45,430 bases of DNA from Streptomyces flavidovirens DSM 40150 (GCF_000429085.1 NZ_AUBE01000036.1:1-45430), one strand, 5' to 3'; positions 21,739 through 30,314 are shown, counted from the first letter of the stretch. Numbers and translations: made by a program. The notes: a model not told the origin generated them from the letters alone.

Positions 21739-22757
21739 CCGCGGTCCAACTGCTCATCGGCCTGCTCACGCTGGTCGTCAACGCCTTCTTCGTCGGCGCG
21801 GAGTTCGCTTTGATCTCCGTACGCCGCAGCCAGATCGAGCCCGAGGCGGAACAAGGCAACCGGCGGGCGCGCAGCGTCCTGTGGGGACTCGAACACGTCG
21901 CGGCGCTTCTCGCGGCGGCCCAGCTGGGCATCACGCTGTGCACCCTGGTCCTCGGTGTGGTCGCCGAGCCGGCCATCGCGCATCTGCTGGAGCCGGTCTT
22001 CCACGCTCTCGGAGTGCCGGACGGGCTGACGCATCCGATCTCGTTCGTGATCGCGCTCGCGGTGGCGACGTATCTGCACATGCTCTTCGGTGAGATGGTG
22101 CCGAAGAACATCGCGCTGGCCGAACCGGTCAGGACCGCGCTGCTGCTCGGGCCGCCGCTGGTGGCGCTGGCCCGTGCGCTGCGGCCGGTGATCTTCGCCA
22201 TCAACGCCTTCGCCAATGCCCTGCTCAAGCTGTTGCGGGTGGAGGCCAAGAGCGAGGTGTCGGCGACGTTCACGGACGACGAACTGGCGCGGCTGGTCAC
22301 GGACGCGGGCCACGCCGGGCTGCTCGACGATCGCGCGGCCGAGCGGCTGCACGACGCCCTTGAGCTGGGCCGGCGCCCGGTGCAGGACGTGGTCATGCCG
22401 GTGGAACGCGTGGTGTTCGCCCAGATGGGGACGACGCCGGAGGACTTGGAGCGGCTGTCGGCCGAGTCGGGATTCTCCCGTTTCCCCGTACTCGAGGGCC
22501 TGCGGATCCTCGGCTATCTGCACGTGAAGGACGCGCTGGACGCCGCGCCGCGCAACGTGCCGTTCCCCGTCTCCGCGCTCCGGCCGATCGCCCGGGTGCG
22601 GGCGGTCACGCCGCTCGACGACGTACTGACGGCGATGCGGCGCAGCCGGACTCACCTGGCCGCGGTGCTGGGCGACGACGGCAATCCGGCCGGTCTGGTC
22701 ACGATGGAGGACGTACTGCGCGAACTGGTGGGGCGGCCGGACCAGAAGCAGTCCTAG
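21735..22757 (+). CDS. Second CNNM/CBS membrane protein, without CorC_HlyC domain
   Basis: A 340-residue paralogue of the upstream gene: DUF21 membrane domain (LLIGLLTLVVNAFFVGAEFA, LGITLCTLVLGVVAEPAIAH, MLFGEMVPKNIAL) and a CBS pair (VMPVERVVFAQMGTTPEDLE, SRFPVLEGLRILGYLHVKDA, LAAVLGDDGNPAGLVTMEDV). It stops after the CBS pair, lacking the CorC_HlyC domain of its neighbour. The ATG overlaps the upstream stop as ATGA, so the two are translated together and probably form a heteromer. Its end overlaps that of the convergent TetR gene by 4 bases. Confidence 0.92.
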   Translation: MTAVQLLIGLLTLVVNAFFVGAEFALISVRRSQIEPEAEQGNRRARSVLWGLEHVAALLAAAQLGITLCTLVLGVVAEPAIAHLLEPVFHALGVPDGLTHPISFVIALAVATYLHMLFGEMVPKNIALAEPVRTALLLGPPLVALARALRPVIFAINAFANALLKLLRVEAKSEVSATFTDDELARLVTDAGHAGLLDDRAAERLHDALELGRRPVQDVVMPVERVVFAQMGTTPEDLERLSAESGFSRFPVLEGLRILGYLHVKDALDAAPRNVPFPVSALRPIARVRAVTPLDDVLTAMRRSRTHLAAVLGDDGNPAGLVTMEDVLRELVGRPDQKQS

Positions 22758-23491
22758 GGCGCCTGGGCCGTCGCGCCGCTGTCCGACAGCAGGGCCGCGG
22801 ACGCGGCGGCCGGGCCGAGGAACGGGGCGAGAAGGAAGAAGCTGAGGTGCGGCAGCTGCCCGGGCAGTTCGGCCGTACGGCCGTCGGCGACGTACCCGCA
22901 CAGCGTGGAATAGATGCCGCCGACCACCGCCGAGATGAGCTCGTTCGCCTCGGCAGGCGGCGGTGGGGTGGGTGCCTGGGCGAAGAAGTGGTGGAAGTGC
23001 CGGAGGAGCCGGGCGCGCTCCTCGCGGGCGCGGGGACCTACCGCGTCGATCTCCACGAGCGCCATCGTGGCGAACGCGGGAACGCGGGCGAGGAGTTCGA
23101 GCAGTACGCCCAGGCTCGCTCGCGCCCCCTGCTGCCAGTCACGGGCGGCGTCGTACGCGGCGTCCATCATGCGCAGCAGGACATGGGTGCCATGCCGGTA
23201 CGTGGCCAGGAAGGCGTCCTCCTTGCCGTCGAAGAGGGCGTAGAAGACGGGGCGGGTGACTCCGGCCGCCCGGCAGATGTCGGTCACCCGCGCGTTCGCG
23301 TAGCCCTTTTCGGCCACGGTGTGGACCAGGCCGTCGTACAGCCGGTCCCGCTGCGTGGCGGCAACCAGTTCGGCGGGGACGCGGCTCGGACCACGCTTGA
23401 TGGCGCGGGCGGGGTCCCGGCCCTCGCGTGCGCCGGGGAGCGGGCAGGGGAAGGGTGCCTCCGGCGGACCCGGCCGCAATTGCGCCATCAC
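22754..23491 (-). CDS. TetR-family transcriptional regulator
   Basis: A 245-residue regulator. Residues ~1-40 form a Pro/Arg-rich extension; the TetR HTH follows: QRDRLYDGLVHTVAEKGYAN, ARVTDICRAAGVTRPVFYAL and FDGKEDAFLATYR. The C-terminal ligand-binding domain (~150 residues) is typical in length. GTG 23491 and ATG 23488 are alternative starts, with AAGGGGG upstream; a shorter start inside the extension cannot be excluded. It is divergent from the secreted protein gene 23781-24566, and a palindromic operator candidate lies 14 bases upstream. Confidence 0.9.
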   Translation of the reverse strand: MMAQLRPGPPEAPFPCPLPGAREGRDPARAIKRGPSRVPAELVAATQRDRLYDGLVHTVAEKGYANARVTDICRAAGVTRPVFYALFDGKEDAFLATYRHGTHVLLRMMDAAYDAARDWQQGARASLGVLLELLARVPAFATMALVEIDAVGPRAREERARLLRHFHHFFAQAPTPPPPAEANELISAVVGGIYSTLCGYVADGRTAELPGQLPHLSFFLLAPFLGPAAASAALLSDSGATAQAP

Positions 23492-23504
23492 GTACCGAAC
23501 CCCC

Positions 23505-23522
23505 TTGACGTTGCAACTCCAA
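23505..23522. promoter_or_regulatory. Palindromic operator candidate upstream of the TetR gene
   Basis: TTGACGTTGCAACTCCAA reads TTG-nn-GTTGCAAC-nn-CAA, an 18-bp dyad with an 8-bp perfect core. It overlaps the expected promoter/RBS region of the TetR gene, which suggests autorepression. Confidence 0.45.
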
Positions 23523-23780
23523 CGGGTTTACAACCCCCAAGAGTTCCTATTATTCGGCGTCGCCGCCCGCTCAATGTCCAAGGCAGCGCCGCGTGTTGGC
23601 CTCCCTGTCCAGCGATGCGGTAGGAGGCCCGGCGTTCCCAGTATGGCGCGGGAACATGCGGCCGGGCGCGTCTCCGCCGCACCGTCGTTCGCCGGAAGCC
23701 GCAGCGCGCCGGGTCCCTCGCCCGGGCGTCTTCCCGTGCACACCCTGAGGCGAAAGCCACATCCCCAGAAGGGTCATGCC

Positions 23781-24566
23781 ATGCGCTCATTCACCTCCCG
23801 CTCCGCCACGACCGGCTCCACCACCTCCCTCACCGCCACGCCCCGCTCCACCGTCTCCCGCTCCACCGTCTCCCGGTCCGCCCTCTCCCGGTCCGCATCG
23901 GTCGCCACCGCCGTCACCGCCGCCGCCACCGCCGCGTTACTGGCCACCGGCGCCTCCGCACCGGCACCGGCTGCGGCACCGGCACCGGCCGCGGTTCCCG
24001 TCCTGACGCACGGCAGTGCCGGCGGCAGCGCCGTGGCGGTCGGTGACGTCGTGTCCGCCTCGCTCGTCACGGGAACCAAGGCGACCTTCTACTCCAGCGC
24101 CACCGGCACGACCGGCGTCAGCTGCTCCACCTCCTCCTTCAGCGCAACTGTCACCTCGAACCCGACCGCACCCGGCGCCGCCACGGGCTCGATCACCTCA
24201 CACACCCTCGGCGACTGCACCTCCAACGTCAGCGGCACGACAAGCGTGCAGAGCATCACGATCGAGAACCTGCCCTACTCCATGTCGGTCGGCGATTCCG
24301 CCGGAAAGCCCGTGGTGATCAGCGGAGCGCCGATGCAGATCACCGCGCGCCTCAACAGCTGGATCGGTCCCATCACCTGCGTATACCGCGCGACGAGCAT
24401 GAGCGGCAGCGCCGACAACCAGGGCAACACGATCTCCTTCAGCAACCAGCAGTTCACGCGCTCCTCGGGCCCGAGCTCCTGCTTCTCGCCCGGCTACTTC
24501 TCCGCCACGTACGGACCCGTCCGGGACATGAGCCAGAGCGGAAACCCGGCCGTCTTCGTCAACTGA
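23781..24566 (+). CDS. Secreted protein of unknown function
   Basis: I do not recognise a named domain. The 261-residue product starts at ATG 23781 (AGAAGGG 7 bases before); the longer open frame upstream (from 23319) overlaps the divergent TetR gene and is not needed. The N-terminal ~65 residues are a long Ser/Thr/Arg-rich n-region with repeated RSTVSRS units, then a hydrophobic stretch ending near ASAPAPAAAP. The mature part is rich in Ser, Thr and Gly with four or more Cys and predicted beta strands (GVSCSTSSFSATVTSNP, LGDCTSNVSGTTSVQSITIE, ITCVYRATSMSGSADNQGN). It looks like a disulfide-stabilised beta-sandwich exported by Sec. A very strong terminator hairpin follows. Confidence 0.75.
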   Translation: MRSFTSRSATTGSTTSLTATPRSTVSRSTVSRSALSRSASVATAVTAAATAALLATGASAPAPAAAPAPAAVPVLTHGSAGGSAVAVGDVVSASLVTGTKATFYSSATGTTGVSCSTSSFSATVTSNPTAPGAATGSITSHTLGDCTSNVSGTTSVQSITIENLPYSMSVGDSAGKPVVISGAPMQITARLNSWIGPITCVYRATSMSGSADNQGNTISFSNQQFTRSSGPSSCFSPGYFSATYGPVRDMSQSGNPAVFVN

Positions 24567-24574
24567 CGCTCGCA

Positions 24575-24633
24575 CCGGCAGCGGCGGCCTCGGCGCGCGT
24601 CGGCGGCCGCGCGCCGAGGCCGCCGCCTGCCGG
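24575..24633 (+). terminator. Very strong hairpin after the secreted-protein gene
   Basis: A perfect 19-bp stem (24581-24599 with 24608-24626) closes an 8-base loop, and CCGGCA/TGCCGG extends it beyond a one-base bulge. It starts 9 bases after the stop codon and ends just before the -10-like element of the SGNH gene. Confidence 0.8.
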
Positions 24634-24650
24634 GATACGATCGCTCCGCC

Positions 24651-25430
24651 ATGGAACTGAATGCCACATACACCAGTCTCGTCGCGGTCGGCGACTCGTT
24701 CACCGAAGGCATGTCGGACGCCCTGCCCGACGGCTCGTACCGCGGCTGGGCGGATCTGCTCGCCGCTCGGCTCGCGGCGCGCACACCCGGTTTCCGGTAC
24801 GCGAACCTCGCCGTACGCGGAAAACTGATCGGCCAGATCGTCGCCGAGCAGGTCGATGCCGCGGCGGCCATGCAGGCGGACGTGGTGACGCTGGTGGGCG
24901 GGCTCAATGACACGCTCCGGCCGAAGGTCGACATGGGCAGGGTGTGCGGACTCCTCGAAGAGGCGGCAGGGAAGCTGGCGCCTTCCTGCAAGCAACTGGT
25001 GCTGATGCGCAGTCCCGGCCGCAACGGTCCGGTGATGGAGCGCTTCCGCCCGCGGATGGAGGAACTCTTCACCTTCATCGACGAGCTGGCGGCGCGGCAC
25101 GGCGCCCTGGTCGTCGATCTGTACGGCAACCCCGTGCTCGGTGACCCGCGGCTGTGGCATGTCGACCGGTTGCATCTGACGGCGGAGGGGCACCGGCGCG
25201 TCGCCGAGGCGGTGTGGCAGGCACTGGGTCTCGCGGCCGAGGAAGACTGGCGGACGCCGCTGGCGCCCGGTGTGCTGCCCGGCTGGGCGGCGCGGCGCGG
25301 GAGTGACCTGCGGTTCGCGCGCGAACACCTGGTGCCGTGGATTGGGCGACGCGTCACCGGGCGGTCGTCGGGCGACGGACGGCCGGCCAAGCGCCCGGAG
25401 CTGCTTCCGTACGACGCTCCCCTGCCATAG
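24651..25430 (+). CDS. SGNH/GDSL-family hydrolase
   Basis: A 259-residue esterase/lipase-type hydrolase without a signal peptide, so probably cytoplasmic. Block I is VAVGDSFTEGMSD with the catalytic Ser, block II the Gly in NLAVRGKLIGQ, block III the Asn in VGGLNDTLRP, and block V is WHVDRLHLTAEGHRRVA with the Asp and His. The substrate is unknown. There is no RBS. TACGAT (24636-24641) lies 9 bases before the ATG, so a leaderless or near-leaderless transcript is possible. It is the last conserved chromosomal gene before the island. Confidence 0.9.
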   Translation: MELNATYTSLVAVGDSFTEGMSDALPDGSYRGWADLLAARLAARTPGFRYANLAVRGKLIGQIVAEQVDAAAAMQADVVTLVGGLNDTLRPKVDMGRVCGLLEEAAGKLAPSCKQLVLMRSPGRNGPVMERFRPRMEELFTFIDELAARHGALVVDLYGNPVLGDPRLWHVDRLHLTAEGHRRVAEAVWQALGLAAEEDWRTPLAPGVLPGWAARRGSDLRFAREHLVPWIGRRVTGRSSGDGRPAKRPELLPYDAPLP

Positions 25431-25514
25431 CGCGCTCGACACGCTGATCGCGCGCTCTTCGTAGCAAGCCACAAAGGGGACCGCGGCGCTGGCCTGCAGA
25501 AACCGCCAGTAGAA

Positions 25515-25525
25515 TCTGGTCACGT
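25515..25525. other. attL candidate (left copy of TCTGGTCACGT)
   Basis: This 11-bp sequence is repeated exactly at 42979-42989, at the purB start. With flanks, GTAgAaTCTGGTCACGT and GTAaAcTCTGGTCACGT agree at 15 of 17 positions. An integrase remnant begins 67 bases further in. It marks the likely left end of the accessory island; the adjacent TAGAAT probably was the native purB -10. Confidence 0.7.
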
Positions 25526-25591
25526 TCTACGCGTGAACGGATAGATCCAGGAATCAGAGACGCTTTCAGCAGACCAATTACTGATCATCTC

Positions 25592-25882
25592 TCACCGATT
25601 CTCACTGCCACTCGGTTCAGCTCCGTGGAAGGCGTCCCACGCGGCCGCGGCCGGCCGGAGGTCCTCGATGTCCACGTGGACGTACTTGGCCTTCGTGAAG
25701 GCCGCGTTCGTGTGCCCCGCCCGGGCGGCGAGGACGACATCAGGCACACCGTTTACGGCGAGGTAGTTGAGGCACGAGGGTCGGGCATCGTAGAGCTGCA
25801 CCCTCCGCATCTCCAGCTCCCGCATGAGCCGGTAAGCGTGCTCGCGGAGGTGCCGCGTCTTCAGAGGCTCGCCCAGCCGGGG
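25592..25882 (-). pseudogene. Tyrosine integrase, C-terminal remnant
   Basis: About 97 residues match the catalytic end of AICE-type integrases: PLKTRHLREHAYRLMREL, RRVQLYDARPSCLNYLAVNG, VPDVVLAARAGHTNAAFTKA and KYVHVDIEDL, the last with the nucleophile Tyr. The box-II region normally reads YDARHSCLT or similar; here Pro replaces the His after Arg. The N-terminal three quarters are missing: the frame runs into DNA of an antiparallel DUF6233 fragment. Position next to attL and orientation toward it are as expected for an integrase. It is most likely non-functional. Confidence 0.75.
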
Positions 25883-25887
25883 GCTCG

Positions 25888-26104
25888 GTGGCGGCCCCGC
25901 TCGGTAGCAGTCGGCCTGACTGGGTGACCCAGCTGGGCATCGGTGATGGACGGCCCCCGATGGCCGTCCATGTCGGTGGCTGTAACCCTGCGGGTGGACG
26001 CCCTCGCGCCATCGACCGTACGCAGGCCCTCCGCGCTCTGGCCGAAGGCATCGCCCCCTGTCAGGTCCTGCAAGCCCGACCGCGACCTCCGCTACCTCGG
26101 CTAA
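25888..26104 (+). pseudogene. DUF6233 protein, C-terminal remnant with frameshift
   Basis: The frame from 25888 encodes PDWVTQLGIGDGRPPMAVHV, GGCNPAGGRPRAIDRTQALR and ALAEGIAPCQ. After one extra base near 26067 the other frame gives SCKPDRDLRYLG and a stop at 26102-26104. Together this matches the C-terminal end of DUF6233 proteins (VHxGDC...A...ACxxCRPDTxL), which are small proteins of unknown function frequent in Streptomyces integrative elements. The N-terminus is absent. The stretch from 26105 to 26237 holds nothing I recognise. Confidence 0.55.
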
Positions 26105-26237
26105 CTACGCCAACCACGCCTTGCGACCGGTGCCCTTCTTTGGGGCAGGACTCCAGGCCCTTTCTCACCCACACGAGGTCACTCAGCTGCTGGCTGGGCG
26201 CCGAACCGTTCGGCATCACCGCCAACGCAGCCGTTCT

Positions 26238-27434
26238 CTACGGGATGCCGTTGACCGTCTCGCAGCGCACGGCGGTGTCGCGGTTGCCTGCTTCGCCGTC
26301 GCAGAGGTCAGTGTGCGGCCCGCCGTCGAGGAAGTCGTTTGCCGGGCCTGCCCGTAGCGTGTCGTCTCCCGCACCGCCGTTGAGCTCGCCCCGCCCGCCG
26401 ACGGTGCCGATGGTCGCAGTAGCGTCGAAGTTCGCGTTGTCGCCGAAGAGCGCGTCGTTTCCGCCTCGGCCCTTGATGACGTCGTTGCCTGCGTCGGTAA
26501 CGTTGACGTTGGCTGCGGAGCTGTCGCCGACGAGAGGTTCGTCTGCTGATCCGCCGATGAGCTGGTCGTTGCCGGAACCGATCGCACGGCCGGCACCCGG
26601 ATCTAAAACGAAGACGTTGTGATCGCCGATCGCCACGCCTCCGCCATCAGCGCCCAGGTCAATGACGTCATCTCCTCCTCGGCCGATAGCGTCCCCGGCC
26701 GCGTTGCTGTCGCCGATCCCGAAGTCCAAGCCTTGTTCACCCTTGATCAAATCGTCACCGGCCCCCTTGGCGTTCCCGGTGAACGCGAACGAGTCCCCGG
26801 TCACCCAGTCATCGCCGCGACCGCCGTAGATACGGTCGTTGCCACCGCCGGTTGCGCTCTCTCCCCGGCTGTCGCCATTGACTCGGTCGTCTCCCCCGCG
26901 CCCGTAGAGGAGATCGTCACCGCCTCCGACTGCGTGTCCGCCGAGGCTGATGACATCACCGACGAGCAGGTCATCGCCGGCGCCGGCGTCAATCTTGTCG
27001 TTGCCACGCCCGCCACTGAGCGTGTCGTCTCCGCCCAGGCCGCAGATCAGATCCCTACCACCGTTGCCATCGATCGTGTCCGGCCCCGGCGTCCCGATGA
27101 TCACGTCCGGCCCCGGAGTGCCGGCCGTGCTGCCCGGGTTGGTGGCCGGGCGACCGAAGCACGTGCTGTGAGCAGCAGCGGACGGCAGTCCCGGAAACCC
27201 AACTACGAGCAGTCCCGCCGTGGCGAGGACGACAGTCAGAGCGCTTCCACGTTCGGGACGCCGTGTCGGGCCCCAAACGGCCGATGGTTTCGGCGACGAA
27301 GAGTCATGCGAAGCCTCCGGTTGCTGTATCGCGCGCCGCCCAAGTCGGTGCTGGAGCTGGCAGGGCGGATCGCCTGCATATCTCGGCCCCGGGCTGGCGT
27401 GAGAGGCAGCACCTAGCGAGACATTTCGGACCAT
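26238..27434 (-). CDS. RTX-like (GGxGxDxux) calcium-binding secreted protein, N-terminus probably frameshifted
   Basis: The mature part has about 15-20 glycine/aspartate-rich nonapeptide repeats (for example GGRGNDKIDAGAGDDLL, GRGGDDRVNGDSRG, GGAGDDTLRAGPANDFLDGG), which form calcium-binding beta rolls. It ends with a two-Cys tail (TDLCDGEAGNRDTAVRCETV). A signal peptide (LTVVLATAGLLVVGFPGLPS AAA) precedes the repeats. The open frame from ATG 27434 gives 398 residues but an implausibly long leader. The best initiation site is ATG 27307, with GGAGG 6 bases before and a basic start MTLRRRNHRPFG. It is one frame off and meets TGA at 27236, so a single-base indel near 27240-27300 probably split the gene. 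Function unknown; perhaps adhesion or matrix. Confidence 0.7.
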   Translation of the reverse strand: MVRNVSLGAASHASPGPRYAGDPPCQLQHRLGRRAIQQPEASHDSSSPKPSAVWGPTRRPERGSALTVVLATAGLLVVGFPGLPSAAAHSTCFGRPATNPGSTAGTPGPDVIIGTPGPDTIDGNGGRDLICGLGGDDTLSGGRGNDKIDAGAGDDLLVGDVISLGGHAVGGGDDLLYGRGGDDRVNGDSRGESATGGGNDRIYGGRGDDWVTGDSFAFTGNAKGAGDDLIKGEQGLDFGIGDSNAAGDAIGRGGDDVIDLGADGGGVAIGDHNVFVLDPGAGRAIGSGNDQLIGGSADEPLVGDSSAANVNVTDAGNDVIKGRGGNDALFGDNANFDATATIGTVGGRGELNGGAGDDTLRAGPANDFLDGGPHTDLCDGEAGNRDTAVRCETVNGIP

Positions 27435-27491
27435 AGGCAGTGATCTTCGCTGTGGCGACCGTGGCCTCGCATACGGGCGACGCGGATACTG

Positions 27492-27512
27492 TGACCGTTC
27501 GCCGAACGGTCA
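27492..27512. promoter_or_regulatory. TGACCGTTCG-C-CGAACGGTCA operator-like palindrome
   Basis: Perfect 10-bp arms around a single central base, located 58 bases upstream of the RTX open frame and ~185 bases upstream of the better start. It looks like a dimeric-regulator operator. No regulator gene is adjacent. Confidence 0.45.
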
Positions 27513-27754
27513 GGCAGCGGCTCTCAACCTGTGGTCTTCCAGAAACAGGCCCACAAGTGAGGGACATCGGCGCAGCGAGCGCTTCCGGTTCAGAGGGTGT
27601 TCGTCCCACTGTCCGTTCGCCAACGTCTTGTCGCTGCCCCAGGTCGTCTTTCGTGATTCGCCAGTCCTGAAGGCCACTCGCCGCGTAGGTGCGGATCCGG
27701 TGTCCCAGGAGGTCCTGTCGCTCACCGTTGTTGGAGTCCAGCCCGCAATACGCC

Positions 27755-27795
27755 GGAAGGGCCGTGCCCGTGCGGGCACGGCTTCCGTTTTCGGC
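27755..27795 (+). terminator. Rho-independent-type terminator
   Basis: GCCGTGCCC-GTGC-GGGCACGGC with a GGAA/TTCC extension, followed by CGTTTTC. It would stop + strand transcripts coming from upstream, although no + strand gene is recognisable there. The hairpin itself also works in the other direction, at the end of the pseudogene 27856-29155. Confidence 0.65.
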
Positions 27796-27855
27796 GTGAG
27801 GAGGACGTCAGGTGATGGTCGTCTATCGTTACGCCTCGCGCCGACCTGTCGGCGC

Positions 27856-29155
27856 TCAGTTCCGAGCGCTCAGAACGATCATGCGTATGTACTGACTGCC
27901 GTAGGTGATGAACACGCCGGCATCCTTGGCAACGGCGTCCGGGGGCGTGGCCGCCACCGGCAATGGCTTTGCGACCCCGGTCTTGGCCGAGACGGAGACG
28001 GGCATGTTCCCCTCAGTGCCGTCCTGTCGGTCAGACCATAGGCGGTGCCGTCGTCGCCGACGGAGATGAGGGTGATCTCCTTGGCGTCCTTCCCTTCGCC
28101 GACGCAGTGGCCCTTGCCCTTCTTAAGGTCGAAGACACTGCCGTCCTTGATCAGATAGTCACCGTTGGGTGATACGGCTGGAGGGGTGTCGTACTGATCG
28201 GCTCGCTCGGGGATGCGCAGGTCATATGGGGTGCCGACGCTTTCGCACGAGGCGGTCGCCTGGGGCTTGCCGGTCGCCAGGTCGTGTACGGCTGAGATGG
28301 GGTCGCCCGAAGTGGTGTACCAGCCGGCGATCAGGTGGTTGCCCGCGGCGCTGTTGATCCGGCCGTTCGGCGTCTCCCAGGGGCCTGTACGGGCGGCTTC
28401 CCCCTTGAGGACCGCGTCAACGCCGGGCGGAGTCACCTCTGTGCTGTGCCAGCCGCCGTCGACGCCGAAGCCGCCGGAGGCACTGCCGCCGTGCTCGAGT
28501 TTGCCGTTGGTGACCAGGCCGTCCGGACCGGGGAAGGCATTGTTGAGGTCCAGGTCGGAGAACTTCCCGCCGAGCTTCACCTTGGAGATGTCTTGGGTGA
28601 CCTTGTCGTCAGGGGACACTAGGGTGGCGTTCTCGTAGAGGGGTCTGACCAGTAGGCCCCGCGCTCCCGGGAACACGCTGAGATCGGGGGCGGAATCCTC
28701 ACCCGGCATTTCGGCATCCGTGGTGCCGGATGGGGCGATGTCCCCGGAAGCATCGACCGGGTAGAAGGCCGCGGAGATGACCTCCTTGGCGTTGTCGAGC
28801 TGGTTCTTGCTCTTTTTGCCGTACGCCCACACCGCGAAGTACTCGCCGCCCGTGATCAGCGATATGCGCGGGACCGTCAGTCGCAGGGACGGGGACTCGG
28901 TCTGCTCCTCGGTGAGCTCCGGTGCCTTCCAGGGCTTGCTCGTAGACAGCAGGCGGCCGGACACCGCCTCGCGAACCTTCAGGAGGTACCCCTGCTCGGT
29001 CTCGGGCATCCAGTCGGCCCTGACCTCCCAACCCTGTTCGCTCGCAAAGGCAGCGGGAGGTGTGATCTTGCTCTTCAGGGCGACGTCGGTGGGGTCTTGG
29101 CCGCACCCCCGGGCACGCCATCCTTGGAGCCGCCAAAGGTGCACCCCAACATGGT
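27856..29155 (-). pseudogene. Secreted beta-propeller-like lipoprotein, truncated and frameshifted
   Basis: The main frame encodes DPTDVALKSKITPPAAFASE, TGGEYFAVWAYGKKSKNQLD, DLNNAFPGPDGLVTNGKLEH and DQYDTPPAVSPNGDYLIKDG, typical of a blade-repeat protein on the outer face of the membrane. Near 28020-28035 the frame changes: the alternative frame continues EGNMPVSVSAKTGVAKPLPV ... FITYGSQYIRMIVLSARN and stops at 27856. At the N-terminus a third frame gives MLGCTFGGSKDGVPGGAAK, a lipobox Cys segment, but the start of the signal peptide has been replaced by the IS5 remnant at ~29153. With two frameshifts and a lost start it should be inactive. A related intact homologue is likely elsewhere in Streptomyces. 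Confidence 0.65.
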
Positions 29156-29945
29156 ACCGATCAGTGAGCGTTTTCAGCGTTGCCTCTCCAGAGTGAGGAC
29201 GGCTGCGGCGATTGACGTCATGCGGCTGGGGCTTACGCGGGACCGGCGGAAGATGCGCCAGGACTTCAGCCGTGCCATCCCGCGTTCGACGGGTGCCCGG
29301 GCCTGGGCCAGTGCTCGGTTGACCGTGCGCCGGGTCGGAGAGAGCTCCCCGCCAGGAGGCCGTTTGCGTCCGGTGGTCACCCACGGTCCGGCTCCCTGGT
29401 AGGCCCGGTCGGCGAGGACGGGGACGCCCTGACGTTCGCAGATCCGGATGATCCGGTGCGCGCGGCCAGCTGTGAGGTCGTGGGCACGGCCGGGCAGCGC
29501 GGGCGAGATCCACAGCATGCGACCTGTCGGGGCGGTCACGACCTGCACGTTCACACCGTGCTGGCGGTGCTTGTGGAAGTAGTCGGCCCGCCCGTCGCCA
29601 GTCCGGTCACACTCCGCGAGAGTGCCGTCTAGCAGCACGCAGTCCGGATCGCTCTCGCGCAAGACCTTGAGCAGGCCCGGCGCCCGGTCGGCGAGGAGAG
29701 CGATCACCACAGAGGTATAGGCGTGTGCGGTGCCGACGGAGATCCCGAAGCCGGCGGCTATCTGGGCGAGGGGTCGTGCTAGCGCAGGTGCACCAAGGCG
29801 ACCAGCGCACGCTTGTGCGGCGGCAGCTTGCAGCGCCGGTCACCCTCACGGGTGACGACGAGCATCGTGACCCACTCGACCAGAGCATGCGGAAGGTCGA
29901 GTTCCAGGATAGGGAACCAACGAGGCTCCTTTACCAGTGGATTGT
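29153..29945 (-). mobile_element. IS5-family element remnant
   Basis: The element carries a decayed transposase (29174-29920). Its left end is near 29153, at the junction with the truncated lipoprotein gene, and its right end is near 29945, at the IS701 remnant. I could not identify terminal inverted repeats with confidence, so the ends are approximate. Confidence 0.5.
29174..29920 (-). pseudogene. IS5-family transposase, multiply disrupted
   Basis: The C-terminal frame (29174-29710) is clean: VLLDGTLAECDRTGDGRADY, HGVNVQVVTAPTGRMLWISP, VPVLADRAYQGAGPWVTTGR and ARAPVERGMARLKSWRIFRR, with DDE residues in LLDGT, LADRAYQG and APVERG. Upstream the same protein continues in frame as LAQIAAGFGISVGTAHAYTS, but before that the N-terminal part (PHALVEWVTMLVVTREGDRR, CKLPPHKRALVALVHLR) is in another frame and ends at TAG. 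A further shift lies near the probable TTG start at 29920, which has AAAGGAG upstream. One nonsense and two frame changes make it inactive. Confidence 0.75.
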
Positions 29946-30011
29946 GACTTCGAACACCTCCCCCAACGGCACGGGGCCTCGTGCGTTGCGTGCCCAGCCG
30001 CTGTCACCCGA

Positions 30012-30314
30012 TCAGTGGCCAGGATGAAAGCAATCATCGACCACCCACGCCTCGGGCGGGACCACCTCGCACAGCTTCTGGGCAATGCGCAGTCGCACCG
30101 ACAGCGGATCCCATGGCGACTGGTTTACAAACTGCTGCAGGGCCCGCATGTTCCCATCCGGCAGCCGCTCGGCCATCGGCTGGATCGACTTGTGCCGACC
30201 GTCCAGCATCAGACCCCGTAGGTAACAGTCGCCCCACCCCGCCGTCAGATGCGGCACGACTGCCAACAGCCGGGTTGCCCGGAAGTTGGCTGGGATGATA
30301 CGCCTGGATGACAA
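30012..30314 (-). pseudogene. IS701-family transposase, N-terminal remnant
   Basis: The frame encodes LAVVPHLTAGWGDCYLRGLM, LDGRHKSIQPMAERLPDGNM, RALQQFVNQSPWDPLSVRLR and PPEAWVVDDCFHPGH, the N-terminal domain of IS701-type transposases up to the first catalytic Asp region (VVDD). It then stops at 30012. A weak continuation may exist to about 29946 (GWAR, then LGEV), after which the IS5 remnant begins. The remaining ~300 residues of the transposase are missing, so it is a dead fragment. Confidence 0.65.

Larger units (their letters stand above)
27435..27855. other. Intergenic region with palindrome and terminator
   Basis: No gene is recognisable here. It contains the 21-bp palindrome 27492-27512 and the terminator 27755-27795. 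Short frames on both strands have neither family resemblance nor an RBS. Confidence 0.5.

Noticed and set aside
23319..23780. N-terminal extension of the secreted protein gene
   Set aside because: It runs antisense through the TetR gene; the ATG at 23781 has an RBS and is followed by the signal peptide.
25431..25600. A tRNA gene as integration target
   Set aside because: No cloverleaf or T-loop sequence is visible at either end of the island; the repeat falls on the purB start instead.
29157..30017. CCGATCAGTG at 29157-29166 and 30008-30017 as terminal repeats of the IS5 remnant
   Set aside because: They are direct, not inverted, and the right copy lies inside the IS701 remnant; probably chance or a shared target motif.
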